Assembly: GCA_022592435.1 (NCBI GenBank)
Contig: JABYQS010000055.1
Location: 150,650-214,649, forward strand
DNA from: Cerioporus squamosus
Lineage: Eukaryota; Basidiomycota; Agaricomycetes; Polyporales; Polyporaceae
Direction: 5' to 3'
DNA length: 64,000 nucleotides
The notes beneath the pieces are model-generated. The model was not told where the DNA came from, made no database searches, and worked only from the letters and a program-made list of their open reading frames with translations. Shown one piece after another: positions 46,792 to 56,330 of the stretch. The position numbers were made by a program, and so were the translations under genes. Position 1 is the first letter of the stretch. Each line of letters starts with the position of its first letter.

Positions 46792-47914
46792 TCATTCGAG
46801 CGGAGGCGTGTCGGCCATGGTGAGTGCAAGGAGGGGCGCCGGGTAGCGCGTGCCTATGGCCTTGTCCACGTCAACTGCAAGCTTGCGGATTCCCTCAACC
46901 TCTTCTTTCGTCAACTGAATGGCACTGGCAGCCATGTTCTCTTTGATGTTCTATGGTACGAAGCAGGTCAGCATCCAGCCCAACCCATGCAGAACTCGTG
47001 GATATGTACCGCGATCTTGGTTGATTCGGGGATGGGCAGGATGTCGTCGCCCTGGGCGAGGACCCATGCAATTGCAACTTGGCCGGGCGTCGCACCGTGC
47101 TTGTCGGCGATATCCTGAATGCCTTCTACGATCTTGAGGACGTTCGGGAAGTTCTCTGCGGAGAAGCGCGGGAGGATGCGGCGACGGTCGTTCTCCTCCA
47201 GGTCATCCGGGGACCTCTGCAAATGTGCAATCGTGGCACCTGAGATAGGGCACACAGACCGCGGTTCGGTTTCAATTCTTACGGCAGACAGAGAGGACTT
47301 ACGAAACGACCAGTGAGGAGCCCGCGCCCGACAGGGCAGTACGCGACGATCTTCACACCAAGCTCCCGCGCAGTGCGGAGGAGGTCGTACTTGAATTCCT
47401 CGATGTCGAGCGAGAACGGCGAGTACTCGACCTGCAGTGCGGTGATAGGATGCACCGCGTGCGCGCGTCGGAGAGTCGCGGCGGAGACCTCGGAGAGGCC
47501 GAGATAGCGGACCTTCCCCGCCCTGACCTGCTCGGCCATCGCTGCGACCGTCTTCTCGATCGGAACGGTCTGATCCGCACGATGCAGGTACCAGAGATCG
47601 ACGTGGTCGATGCCGAGGCGGTCGAGGGACTTGGCGAGCGAGGCCGTGGCGTACTCGGGGTCTCCGCAGACGACTCTGCCATCGGGCAGGGGAGGGTGGC
47701 AGTGAGTGCATCCGGTTTCATAGAGGGAATCGAGGACCTAAGCAGCAGAGGCAGGAAAGGATTCAAAGGAGTGAATGCAGTGAAGCAACAGGCGTACCTT
47801 CAGACGTTCATCGTCGGGGAGTACCATCCCGTAGTAGGTGGATATACCCATGGCACCATAGCCAATGGCGGAGACGTTAGCGTCGCCGAGTTTGCGGGTG
47901 GGCACGGTGGACAT
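46792..47914 (-). CDS. Aldo/keto reductase lacking its catalytic segment
   Basis: NADPH-dependent AKR family, (beta/alpha)8 barrel, close to fungal AKR13/pyridoxal-reductase-like enzymes. ATG 47914 ([20 protein letters not shown]) was chosen because a TATA box sits about 80 bp upstream; an in-frame ATG at 47968 would add an Arg-rich leader but would lie under the TATA box. After intron 1 the frame reads [12 protein letters not shown] and then passes directly to [18 protein letters not shown]. In the family about 45-50 residues lie here, holding the catalytic Asp (WDTAD), Tyr (YGxSE) and Lys (TKF). The rest is normal: YLHRAD with the catalytic His, [45 protein letters not shown], ending ADTPPLE and TGA 46792-46794. 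All introns are canonical. It is probably an inactive enzyme. Confidence 0.85.
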
Positions 47915-47991
47915 CGTTCTGGCTGCGAGAGTGGTTCTGAGAAGTAATCGCAATGAGTTGACTTGCATCTCAGGCTCTTTCCTTGTCCTTG

Positions 47992-47998
47992 TTATATA
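47992..47998 (-). promoter_or_regulatory. TATATAA box of the aldo/keto reductase
   Basis: TATATAA on the minus strand, 78-84 bp before ATG 47914 but only 24-30 bp before ATG 47968. This favours the inner ATG as start. Confidence 0.5.
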
Positions 47999-49138
47999 CG
48001 ACTGCTGCATAAGAGTCCCGGAACCAGACATCAGGCTTTGAGAGCAATGGGCATGGGGCAATAGAAGTCGGTCTGCGGAGGACGAAAGCGGATCGTGCTA
48101 TGCTCGTGACCATTCGTTTCTGGACAGCGCAGAACCGGCGCGGTTTGATTGGTGCGATCGCTTGCCAGTTTGCGACCAAACTGAGCGCCAGCGAGTCTAC
48201 GTGACAGCACAGCGGCGTGACGTATGTGAGCACTGAGTATCAGAATAGCTGTACTCTTCCATTGTCATTCGTCGGTAACTCCTGTGGGTCCAAAGTCGGC
48301 AGAGGATGTGGGTGATTGCAGATAAAGGTCGGCGAAGTCAGACGCAAGCTTCTGACCGAAGAAGGCCGAAGGCGTCTACATTACCAAATTGGGCTGGGAA
48401 GTGTCACCCGCAAGCGCCCACATATTTGCGTCTTCAATCCGCCCCATGCACGAGGGCTGCATGAGAAGAATTTCAGACCGGGGGTACTGAAAGTGCAACA
48501 AGCAGTTTCCGGGGACCCCCCTCCCCCCCTCCCCCGTGGGAACATACCATATATAGTATGTTTTCCGCATGTTTTCAGACAAACATAATCTGAAATCAGA
48601 CAGCAGACCGTCACAGACACTGAGAAGGCTCATTTGATGCTTTGCGGAGGGGAAGTCATACAGCAGCATTTCCCTCTCCATCTGCCAAGCCCCAACGGTG
48701 TCCGGGACATATCGACCTCAGTTTGTGGTTCGAGCGCGCAATACCCAATATAGCAACTAGACGCCCGAAACCATCGAGAGGGAAGGTCATACAACGTCTA
48801 TAGTAGTGCCCAATCTTTGATGTTCATTCTCGAACCTTTGTGAGTGGTTCCAATCATGAAATCATGTTTGTAGAGACCACTGACACATTTTATAAGCCTC
48901 CGCAAGGCTTGCACAAATGGACTGCCAAAAGTGCAGTAAGGACCCCCGGACCCCCCTCCCCCCCTCCTCCCACGGTCTCGGCTTCTCCCGGCGCAACCCT
49001 CGTGGCCCCATGCGGAACTCCGAGAAAAGTTAAAACGTTCATACCGACGCCGTAGACTGCAGGTGGCTAGGTGCGTTGCAATGGTAGGCAGTTCATGACA
49101 ATAGTAACTAATGGACAGTGTATCATCACAGAGAAGTC
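47999..49138. other. Intergenic region between divergent genes
   Basis: Lies between the AKR (minus) and the HPM1-like gene (plus). It holds two similar C-rich tracts (about 48483-48540 and 48929-48975), each an AAAGTGCA word followed by ACCCCCCTCCCCCCCTC, perhaps remnants of one repeat. I see no gene. Confidence 0.5.
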
Positions 49139-51065
49139 ATGTTCAAGTTCGATTTTGACGTGGACGACGTCGACGAGGGTGTAGAGTCCGTTTTCCAAGC
49201 AGAGGGTTTCGCCTCAAGCACTGATGCCAGAGCAAAAGCGGGCATCCTGGAGAACGCGGTTGAGGACGCATCAAATGAGATTGCGCTACACGATCTCGTA
49301 AGTGTCTACCACACAATCACTCTCCTTCAATCTCATGTTCAAATTGTGTTCAATCTTTATCGCAGGTCGCTAAACTACCTCCTGCGATATCTTTCTCACC
49401 ACTTTCCGTCCCCCTTTCTTCCGGCAGGGAGATGATCCTGTCGCGTAGAGACCTCTTCGACGCCCGATTCCAACTGATCTCCGACGACGATGCTGCAACC
49501 AAGAACGGGCACTCCGAGGTGGACTTCGTGGATGCACCCTCAGACCTCGTTCCCGGTGTATACGAAGGTGGCTTAAAGACATGGGAGTGCAGTCTAGACC
49601 TCGTAGACTGCCTCCACTCAATATATGGGTCTGAGGTAGCTACTAAGATACGCGGCAAACGCATCATCGAGGTATGTCCATCAGATTTCAGCGTCATAAG
49701 TCCAATTCCCAAGTTAAAGTGCTGACTCTGGTCTGAGTCGCTTAATAGCTAGGATGTGGAACGGCAATACCCTCGACTTACCTGCTCCAATCCGTGTTCT
49801 CTGCGGACCCTCAGGAATCCGCAGACGAAGTGGTCGTGCACCTGCAAGACTACAACGAGCTTGTACTCCGACTTGTCACTCTCCCGAACGTCATCCTCTC
49901 ATGGTGTGAGTTTCTTCTTGGCATATCACCTCTATCCTGCTGTCGAGTGAGATGCCTGGCTTTCTACACCATGCCACTCTCTCCGGTCACGCAACTAGTG
50001 TGGTCTTGCGGAGAGAGTCGCATCGGTGAGATGGTACGGCATCTTCCTTTGTATTGTCCATTGTCACGGCGCAAATCAAGGTCGCGTCCTTGGCACACCC
50101 ATATGGAGAAAATGAGCGTTCTTTGTCAGCCCTGAATTCCTCGAAATCATCATCCTTAGCCACTCATAGCGGCTTCGATTGTGCCGATCAGCGTGCCCCG
50201 CTCTGAAGCCGTCGAGCCGTGGATGTATTGACTGCAGCTGCACAGTCAGGTGGCTATGACGTCTCCTCTTGCTAGCAGTCTGCCGTGTCGACGCGTGTCG
50301 AGTGGAATATCCCGATCGGCTTCAGTGAGCTTCTCACCATGCCCCAAGGCGCTCCGGGAGACACGCATGCTCGGAGTGAACGTGAAGGTTCAGGGAATGG
50401 CGTGACTTCATGAGCTAGCTCCCCCAGCGTGCTTCTCAAAGCTCTGAGCGTACGTCTCCTTTTCTAACCTCTGTATTACAGACATGTCTCCGGCGTCTTC
50501 AGCATTCCGCGCAAGTGCTAGCGCGGAGGCAGCACGAGCAGAAGATGCGGAGGAACCACCACCAGCGGACCCAACTCAAGCGGGAGAAATACCTATCACG
50601 ACGACTTTGACGTCCGCGTTCCTCGAGGCCTTGCGGACGTATAGAATTGAACTCAAATTCTTCTCCGGATCATGGGCAACGCTTGACGTGGACAAGCCGG
50701 ACCGGGCACCTTACGATATCTTGCTCACCTCAGAGACGATCTACCGGACGGCAAGTCTAGGGTCTCTAGTAGACCTGATGAGGAGAGCGACGGCTGCTTC
50801 AGGCCGCGGTGGGTCGCTCGAGGGAGCGGTCTCGCGGCTGACGTTGTCGAATGCTAATGGGCTCAAGCCGCTGGCCGATGAACCGTATCTCTGCCTCGTC
50901 GCGGCGAAGCTGGTCTACTTCGGAGTTGGGGGAGGTGTCAACGAATTTATCGAGGCAATCGAGCGGCCGAGGGACGGCAAGAGGTTGGGGCAAGTGCAGA
51001 CGGTGCTGGAAAGGAGCCGAGGGGTCAAGCGGAGTGTCATGCGAGTGGTTTGGGAGTCACCGTGA
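49139..51065 (+). CDS. Histidine protein methyltransferase 1-like (METTL18/HPM1)
   Basis: SAM-dependent methyltransferase of the Hpm1 group, which methylates a His of ribosomal protein uL3 in yeast; cytosol/nucleus. ATG 49139 reads MFKFDFDVDDVDEG. After intron 1 comes SRRDLFDARFQLIS, then DFVDAPSDLVPGVYEGGLKT and WECSLDLVDCL. Intron 2 splits RIIE from LGCGTAIPS, the SAM-binding loop. Next HLQDYNELVLRLVTLPNV and ILSWYMSPAS, interrupted by a long intron (49916-50481, 566 bp). The C-half has IELKFFSGSWATLD, YDILLTSETIY, KPLADEPYLCLVAAKLVYFG and ends VVWESP, TGA 51065. All joins keep phase and no lesion is seen. A relic of its 3' end lies at 33655-33763. The GRE2-like copy B follows on the same strand. 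Confidence 0.9.
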
Positions 51066-51855
51066 AGATGCTTGACGTCTCTGCTAACAAGCGAAGGCGC
51101 AATGCCGAGCGCCCACCTGTTAAGGTGTGTACCTCTTCTGTCCGGAAAGCATATCCTCTATGACTCACCTGAAAACACACATCGTACTGCGTGTAGAACA
51201 GATAGCTGACATGTTGTGTACCTCGTAGTAAGCCGTCGTTTTACCGACAGTTCTGGTCCGTGAACTGCACTTCAAACCGATGATGCGTCAAAGGCCATGC
51301 CGTGCGCGTCGCTTCTCTGTTAACACAGAGTGTGTGTCGGAATTTGAGGTGCGCAGAATCTAACATGCACATCTTCCTCTTACCCCCGGGTCCTTTTGCC
51401 GTGGGTAGAACGCCCAATAGGACAATATGAAAGAATCATGTTCTTCTTCTAGGTGTCACACAAGGCCGTGGTGCTCCTCCGCGTCTCCTACTCAAGAGGC
51501 ATTGTTCCTGTCAAAACCATGTCTCTGCCGTCATTTTTGAACTTACGAAGCACTGCCTCCAGTGTCAGTGCGTTGGCTCGTCCGAATCGCGCTTCCATGC
51601 GTGTTCAAGCTGACGCGTTGCCCCCCACCTCTTGAGCCTTTTGCTCCGGCCGCGCGGTTAGCGATCTACTGCCCAACAATCTGACTCAATCATGCAGACA
51701 AACCGCGAACTCCTCCGAAGAAACTGTACGCCAGGGCATGACTGCGTCCGACTTGGTCGAATATAAGAGGACTCGATATATGGCCTCCAACATCACGGTT
51801 TTCCAATCGCTCAACGATATCTCCGAAGTCCCATATCCTTCCTCATCCCGTCAGC
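51066..51855. other. Intergenic region before GRE2-like copy B
   Basis: No gene recognised. Contains the promoter of the reductase. It corresponds in position to 33764-34807 in the duplicated block, but I see little remaining sequence identity by eye. Confidence 0.5.
51762..51767 (+). promoter_or_regulatory. TATAAG box of GRE2-like copy B
   Basis: TATAAG about 90 bp before ATG 51856, matching the hexamer upstream of copy A. Confidence 0.5.
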
Positions 51856-53071
51856 ATGCCGGCCGTCTCTACCGGGAAGATCCTCGTTACTGGCGCGAAT
51901 GGCTACGTCGCCGCGTGGATCGTGAAGAGCTTACTCGAGCAAGGATACGCCGTTCGCGGCACTGTCCGCTCCGAGAGCAAGGCCACCCATCTCCGCTCGC
52001 TCTTCAAGTCGTATGGCGTAAAGTTCGAGATCGTCATCGTGGAAGACATCACAAAGGCATGCACTCAGTCCATCGGCTGACCTCCGTCACGATCTCACTC
52101 TGATGATTCTCTTGGTGATGTAGGAAGGTGCCTTCGACCAAGCAGTGAGGGGTGTCGACGCAGTCGCTCACACCGCGTCGCCCGTTACTACCAAGGCAGA
52201 GGACCCGTCCGAAGTCATCCTCCCCGCCGTTCATGGGACTGTGGGGCTTCTCGCCTCTGTCTTGAAACACGGCTTCTCTGTCAAGCGCGTCCTTGTGACC
52301 GCCTCCATCGGCTCCATCCACGAATTCATCCCTGAGCCGAAGGTATACTCCGAGGCCGACTGGAATGAGCTCGCCCTCCGCGAAGTCGAGACCAAGGGCG
52401 CTGGCGCGTCTCCTCTGAACAAGTACTGCGCCGGCAAGGTGCTCGCCGAGCGTGGGGCGTGGAAGCTCTGGAGCGAGCACAAGGACGCGGTTGGGTGGGA
52501 CCTGGTGGTCGTCCACCCGACGTACGTCTTTGGGCCGATCCTGCATGAGGTAGACAAGCCGGACCACCTGAACGAGTCGATGCGCATCTTCTACGATGCC
52601 ACCGTTGGCGGCACATACGACAAGGAAACGCTAGCGACGTTGGGGTGGGTTACTCGTCACTGGCCGCGGACGCGATCGCGATTGACCCCGCCTCCTTGCA
52701 TCTCTGCAGATCATCCTTCGTCGATGTGCGTGACCTTGGTATGGCTCACGTCCTTGCTATAAAGACCCCAGAGGCAGGTGGCGAGCGGATCATAATAAGC
52801 CATGACGTATTCAAGTTGCAGGACATCGGTGATTGTCTTCCGTTTGCACATTGGGCCACGGCTTGCTGACCGCCTCGCCGTAGTAAACATCGCTCGCCGC
52901 CTATATCCGCAATTGCCGGCAGGCAACACCGACTATGACCCGACCACCGCAATGCACTATCAGACCTACGATACAAGTAAGGAACGGAAGCTCTTGAAGA
53001 TCAAGTTCCACTCCTTACAAGACATGATCAAAGACACGTTGGAGGACTTCAAGGCGAGGGGTTGGATCTAA
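51856..53071 (+). CDS. GRE2-like NAD(P)H-dependent reductase, copy B
   Basis: Paralogue of the gene at 34808-36012 with the same length and exon plan: 51856-52056, 52124-52644, 52710-52828, 52884-53071. Motifs: TGANGYVAAWIVKSLLEQGY, RGTVRSESKATHL, AVAHTASPVTTKAEDPS, VLVTASIGSIHEF (Ser), KYCAGK (Tyr, Lys; Gly where copy A has Ser), HPTYVFGPILH, VRDLGMAHVLA, and the end TLEDFKARGWI. Exon 1 is exactly 201 nt in both copies and ends AAG before a GC donor (GCATGC here). The remaining introns are GT-AG. It appears intact and likely has a related but not identical substrate, given changes around the active site. Confidence 0.92.
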
Positions 53072-53402
53072 GTATCACTCGTCTGGCCGTCGGGTCGTTT
53101 TAGTGAGTGTGGGACATTGTCCGAGGTGTCAGATGAGTGTTGTAGTGAAACTCACGTCTGACGAGCGCATCGTCGTTTGTCGCCGTATGAAGCTAGATTC
53201 CAATAGCAGGATTTAACTTGCTCTTTACTTCGAGCGTCGGTTGACACTGAACGTTGTCGCGTGATGATTTTGGTGTCCCCGCCGACTATGTCGAAAACGT
53301 TACTTATGGGAGAGGCCATAAAGAGCGATATACCTACATATAGGACCCATGGCAATGTACAGGTGACCAAAGGGCAAACACTAACTAACTCTCGCTCGGG
53401 TA
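53072..53402. other. Short intergenic gap between convergent genes
   Basis: 3' flanks of the GRE2-like gene and the F-box gene. Nothing else seen. Confidence 0.55.
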
Positions 53403-54957
53403 CTACATCTCTGCCTCCGCTATCAGTGCGCGCCCATCATCCTCTGACAACTCTCGCCAGTGAAGCGGCTCGAGCGCATCACGCTCCCATGCCCTGAATC
53501 CGCACTTCTCGACGTCCAGGAAGATCCAGCGTAGCGAACGAAGGGCTTGCCCCGAGCGTTCTACGTATGATCCGATGACTTCGGAAGCTTCTCTTGCCCG
53601 ACGGAAAGTAAGTGGATCCAAGCCAATGCGATCTTCATCATGTATCTCGAGGAGCAGATGAGATAGCCTGGGACAGGAAGTCTCCAGATTACTACCCAGT
53701 TCAGTCTAACCAAACGTCAGACAGTACGACATGCCATGCGGTACTATTGATACTCACGATGATATTTTCTAACTGTAGCTCTCTGTATCCGCCTCACGTA
53801 ATCCGCACGTTGAGATGAATGAGATCCGGCAACGCGCTCAGCGGCCTGGAGAGGTTCCGGAGTTCTGTCCCCAGCCTGAGAACGGAGAGCCAACGAGTCT
53901 CAATACGCAATGTAAGGCAGCGAGGCTGTACTCAGGCGAATAGTTGTGCTGCAACCTCAGGAATGACGTTCCGCAGGGAGAGGTCCAGGTGGGGTACTCG
54001 GGAACACAGCCCGAGCCAGCATAACGCCGACGCCGAGCGGGCTTCAACGCGGCGCAGATGCTTCCAGGACTGCAATTGACGCGGCATGCGCATTGCGCAC
54101 GGTGCAGTTCCTCCATCCTCTCCACCTCGCCATAAGGGAGATCGTTCTGCCCGGACTCCAACGACTGAATGAGACAACGATCGGCGTACAGCTCATGTAT
54201 GGTCACGTCTTCGGCATTCGGGAAGAGCCGCATGAGCTTCGAAACGCCGCCGCCGACATAGACTTTGCGAAACTTGAGGATGCGCACCTGGGGGAAGGGT
54301 TCTGAGTCCCCTGGGAAGTACACGGATTGGAGGTCCAGTTCCTGTATCGTCGCCCGATGATTTCGGAGGGTAGGGACCGGATTGTTGCAGACACTGTTGC
54401 CTTGTTCCCGGCTGTCGAGGCTCAACTTGACAGCGCGTAGAGGAGATGGGATATCTAGAAGAGTATCCCTGTAGTATGGGATGGTGGAGTCCGCGATTTC
54501 GAGCCGTTCGAGCCGTTGCATGCACGCGAGTACCGCTCTCAGCTTCTGTGGCGGGAATGCGACCCGGTGCAGATATAAGAAGGGGATACGGACGACAGCG
54601 ATGTTCGACGCTTCCATCAGTATCTTCATCACTACTTCTCCAGCTTCCTTGTCATTGGGGGTATGGGGGGGCAAAGGGAGGAGGCCGGGCGATCGATACG
54701 ACTGAGTCGTAGGAGAAGTCGCGCAAGTAGGGCATTCGCTCGCGATTGGCAGCGTCGAGGAAGGACTGAAAGGATCTGATGTGTCTGCGATCCACGTGGA
54801 CTTCGCCCTTGAGCAGCTCTGATGCCAGGACACGGCGGAGCGACCGACAGGTTCTGGTGAGCAATGAGAGTTCATAACGAGTCAAGAAAGCGGCGATGTG
54901 ATGCAACACATCCGCGTTGAGGCTTTCCATTGAGCCTGAGCGTTGCGGATACGACAT
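53403..54957 (-). CDS. F-box / leucine-rich repeat protein
   Basis: A likely substrate adaptor for SCF ubiquitin ligases. ATG 54957 begins MSYPQRSGSMESLNADVLHH; the F-box is LNADVLHHIAAFLTRYELSL and LLTRTCRSLRRVL. A 52-nt intron (donor GTATCG, acceptor GACAAG) removes a run of seven C that otherwise looks like a frameshift, joining DFSYDSV to EAGEVVMKILMEAS. LRR-like strands follow: LERLEIADSTIPYY, LRAVKLSLDSRE, IQELDLQSVYFPG, VRILKFRKVYVGGG, VPHLDLSLRNVIPE. Further short introns near 53930, 53800 and 53730 lead to CPRLSHLLLEIHDEDRIGLD and SLRWIFLDVEKCGFRAWERD, ending AEAEM with TAG at 53403. The 3' exon joins are less certain than the 5' half. Agaricomycetes carry very many such genes; the target is unknown. 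Confidence 0.75.
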
Positions 54958-55106
54958 AATCTTTGTGATACTTGAATTTTCAGTCAGCGCATGTTTGCTC
55001 GAACATAGGGGCACTCACAATGAACTGATGGTGGTGGAAGGCAAGGTTCACGAGCGCTCATACTGCCGGAACGGGGTAGTCAACCCTAACCCAAGGGCAC
55101 ACCAGG

Positions 55107-55340
55107 CTACTCATCCGAGTGTTTCGGACTCGGAGTCGCTGTCGATGAATGTCGCCGGAGGGCGCAAACCATCTCCTCAGCCGTAAGGAGCGCACACCCA
55201 GCATCCCCGAGAGCGACGTCCAAGTGACCGTAGGTCGCGTTCCTATGCCCTGAGTCTGTCGCCTCGAAGTCCAGGAAGATCCGGCGGAGCGACGGAACAC
55301 ATTGTCCAAGAAGTTCCGCGTCCGAGTCCACACCAGCGTC
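55107..55340 (-). pseudogene. C-terminal relic of a second F-box gene
   Basis: The minus-strand frame LLGQCVPSLRRIFLDFEATD matches SGQALRSLRWIFLDVEKCG near the end of the neighbouring F-box protein, and it runs on to a TGA-type stop at 55107. No F-box or LRR part is found upstream; the homology stops next to the transposon end at 55350. It is probably the broken tail of a tandem duplicate. Confidence 0.55.
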
Positions 55341-55349
55341 CTCATATTA

Positions 55350-55492
55350 GTGACTTGCAAGTCCCGGCTCGGCCTGAAGCCCGGGGCTTTGGCCCGGCTT
55401 CAGGTGGCCGGGGCTTGGTCGAACCTCAGGCCGGGCCCTGAGGACGTCTCAGGCCGGGCTTTGGGGCTTGTCCCGGCCTGGGCCACGGCTTT
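55350..55492. mobile_element. Truncated copy of MITE-1
   Basis: Begins after TA (55348-55349) with GTGACTTGCAAGTCCCGGC and follows the left 140 bp of the element at 38275 closely, through CTGAGGACGTCTCAGGCCG and the GCCACGGCTT word. The right half and right TIR are absent. Confidence 0.8.
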
Positions 55493-56247
55493 GATTGACT
55501 GAGGGATTCACTCAGTATGCGCGTACCGGAGGGCTTTGAGAGGCTCCATTGAGGTTTATACGGGTTACCTGAGGTTGATTATGAATTGATGACCATTCAG
55601 GAGGGCCATCCGAGCATATGCGGGATCAGACCTGTGGGCATGAGTGAGTATCTTAGTTCTCTTACGCACTGAGAGTGGCAGGAAGCGACAAGACCGGGTG
55701 AATATGGCTAATGAGCCGTTGAACACTGCGTTAACCATCAAAGTTGACATACCTTTACAGCCAAAAGCGGGCCTGTAGTGCATGGATGAGCACGGCGCTC
55801 AAGCCCAGTGAGAACCGACATAGAAACTCTGGGTAACCTTGGGTAACCTTGGGGTAACCCCGCGGAAATACCCCAGGTTACCCGTGGTTACTCGAGACTA
55901 TGCGCGATCGGCACAGTCCCGCTTTTTTACGAGTAACCCTGGGGAACCTCAGATGTTTAGGGATATCCGGCGTAGCCAACGGTATCCCTCGATAACCATA
56001 TGTATACACGCGACTAACAATACACACGGGTCTGCTGCCCGCCCGCTCGCCCGCCCGCTCGCCCGCCCGCCCGCTCGCGTGACCGCCTGCGCCCGCCCGC
56101 CCGCTCGTACGCCCACCCGCCCTCCCGCCCTCCCGCTCGCTCGCGCAACCGTCTGGGCGTTCGCCCGCTCGCTTGTATGCCCGCCTGCTCGACGCCCGCT
56201 CGCCTGCCAGCCCGCTCGCTCGCGCATTCGCTCGTACGCTCGCCCGC
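55493..56247. other. Intergenic, repeat-rich
   Basis: Holds a GGGTAACC-rich block (55831-55948) and most of the CCCGCTCG repeat (from 56037). No gene recognised. Confidence 0.55.
55831..55948. repeat. GGGTAACC / GGTTACCC motif cluster
   Basis: At least six GGGTAAC or GTTACCC words on both strands in about 120 bp, the first three in tandem 10-11 bp apart (CTTGGGTAAC). It could be a protein-binding array or an unstable repeat. Confidence 0.6.
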
Positions 56248-56330
56248 TCACTCGCTTGTACGCTCGCCCACCTGCTGGCCCGCCTGCTCGAACGCCTGCT
56301 CGACCGCCTGCTCACTGTTGCTCTTGATGG
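56037..56330. repeat. CCCGCTCG-type GC-rich simple repeat
   Basis: About 290 bp of degenerate CCCGCTCG/CCCGCCCG units on the plus strand. Frames in it give long Ala-Arg-Pro or Gly-Arg-Ala-Ser runs and are artefacts, except that the 3' end of the neighbouring minus-strand gene reads a few units before its stop at 56248. Confidence 0.85.

Noticed and set aside
54661..54680. Frameshift in a seven-C run of the F-box gene
   Set aside because: A 52-nt GT-AG intron in correct phase on both sides removes the run, so no frameshift is needed.
56037..56330. Long open frames of Ala/Arg/Pro or Gly/Arg/Ser repeats
   Set aside because: They come from a GC simple repeat, are open in several frames on both strands, and have no start or domain.
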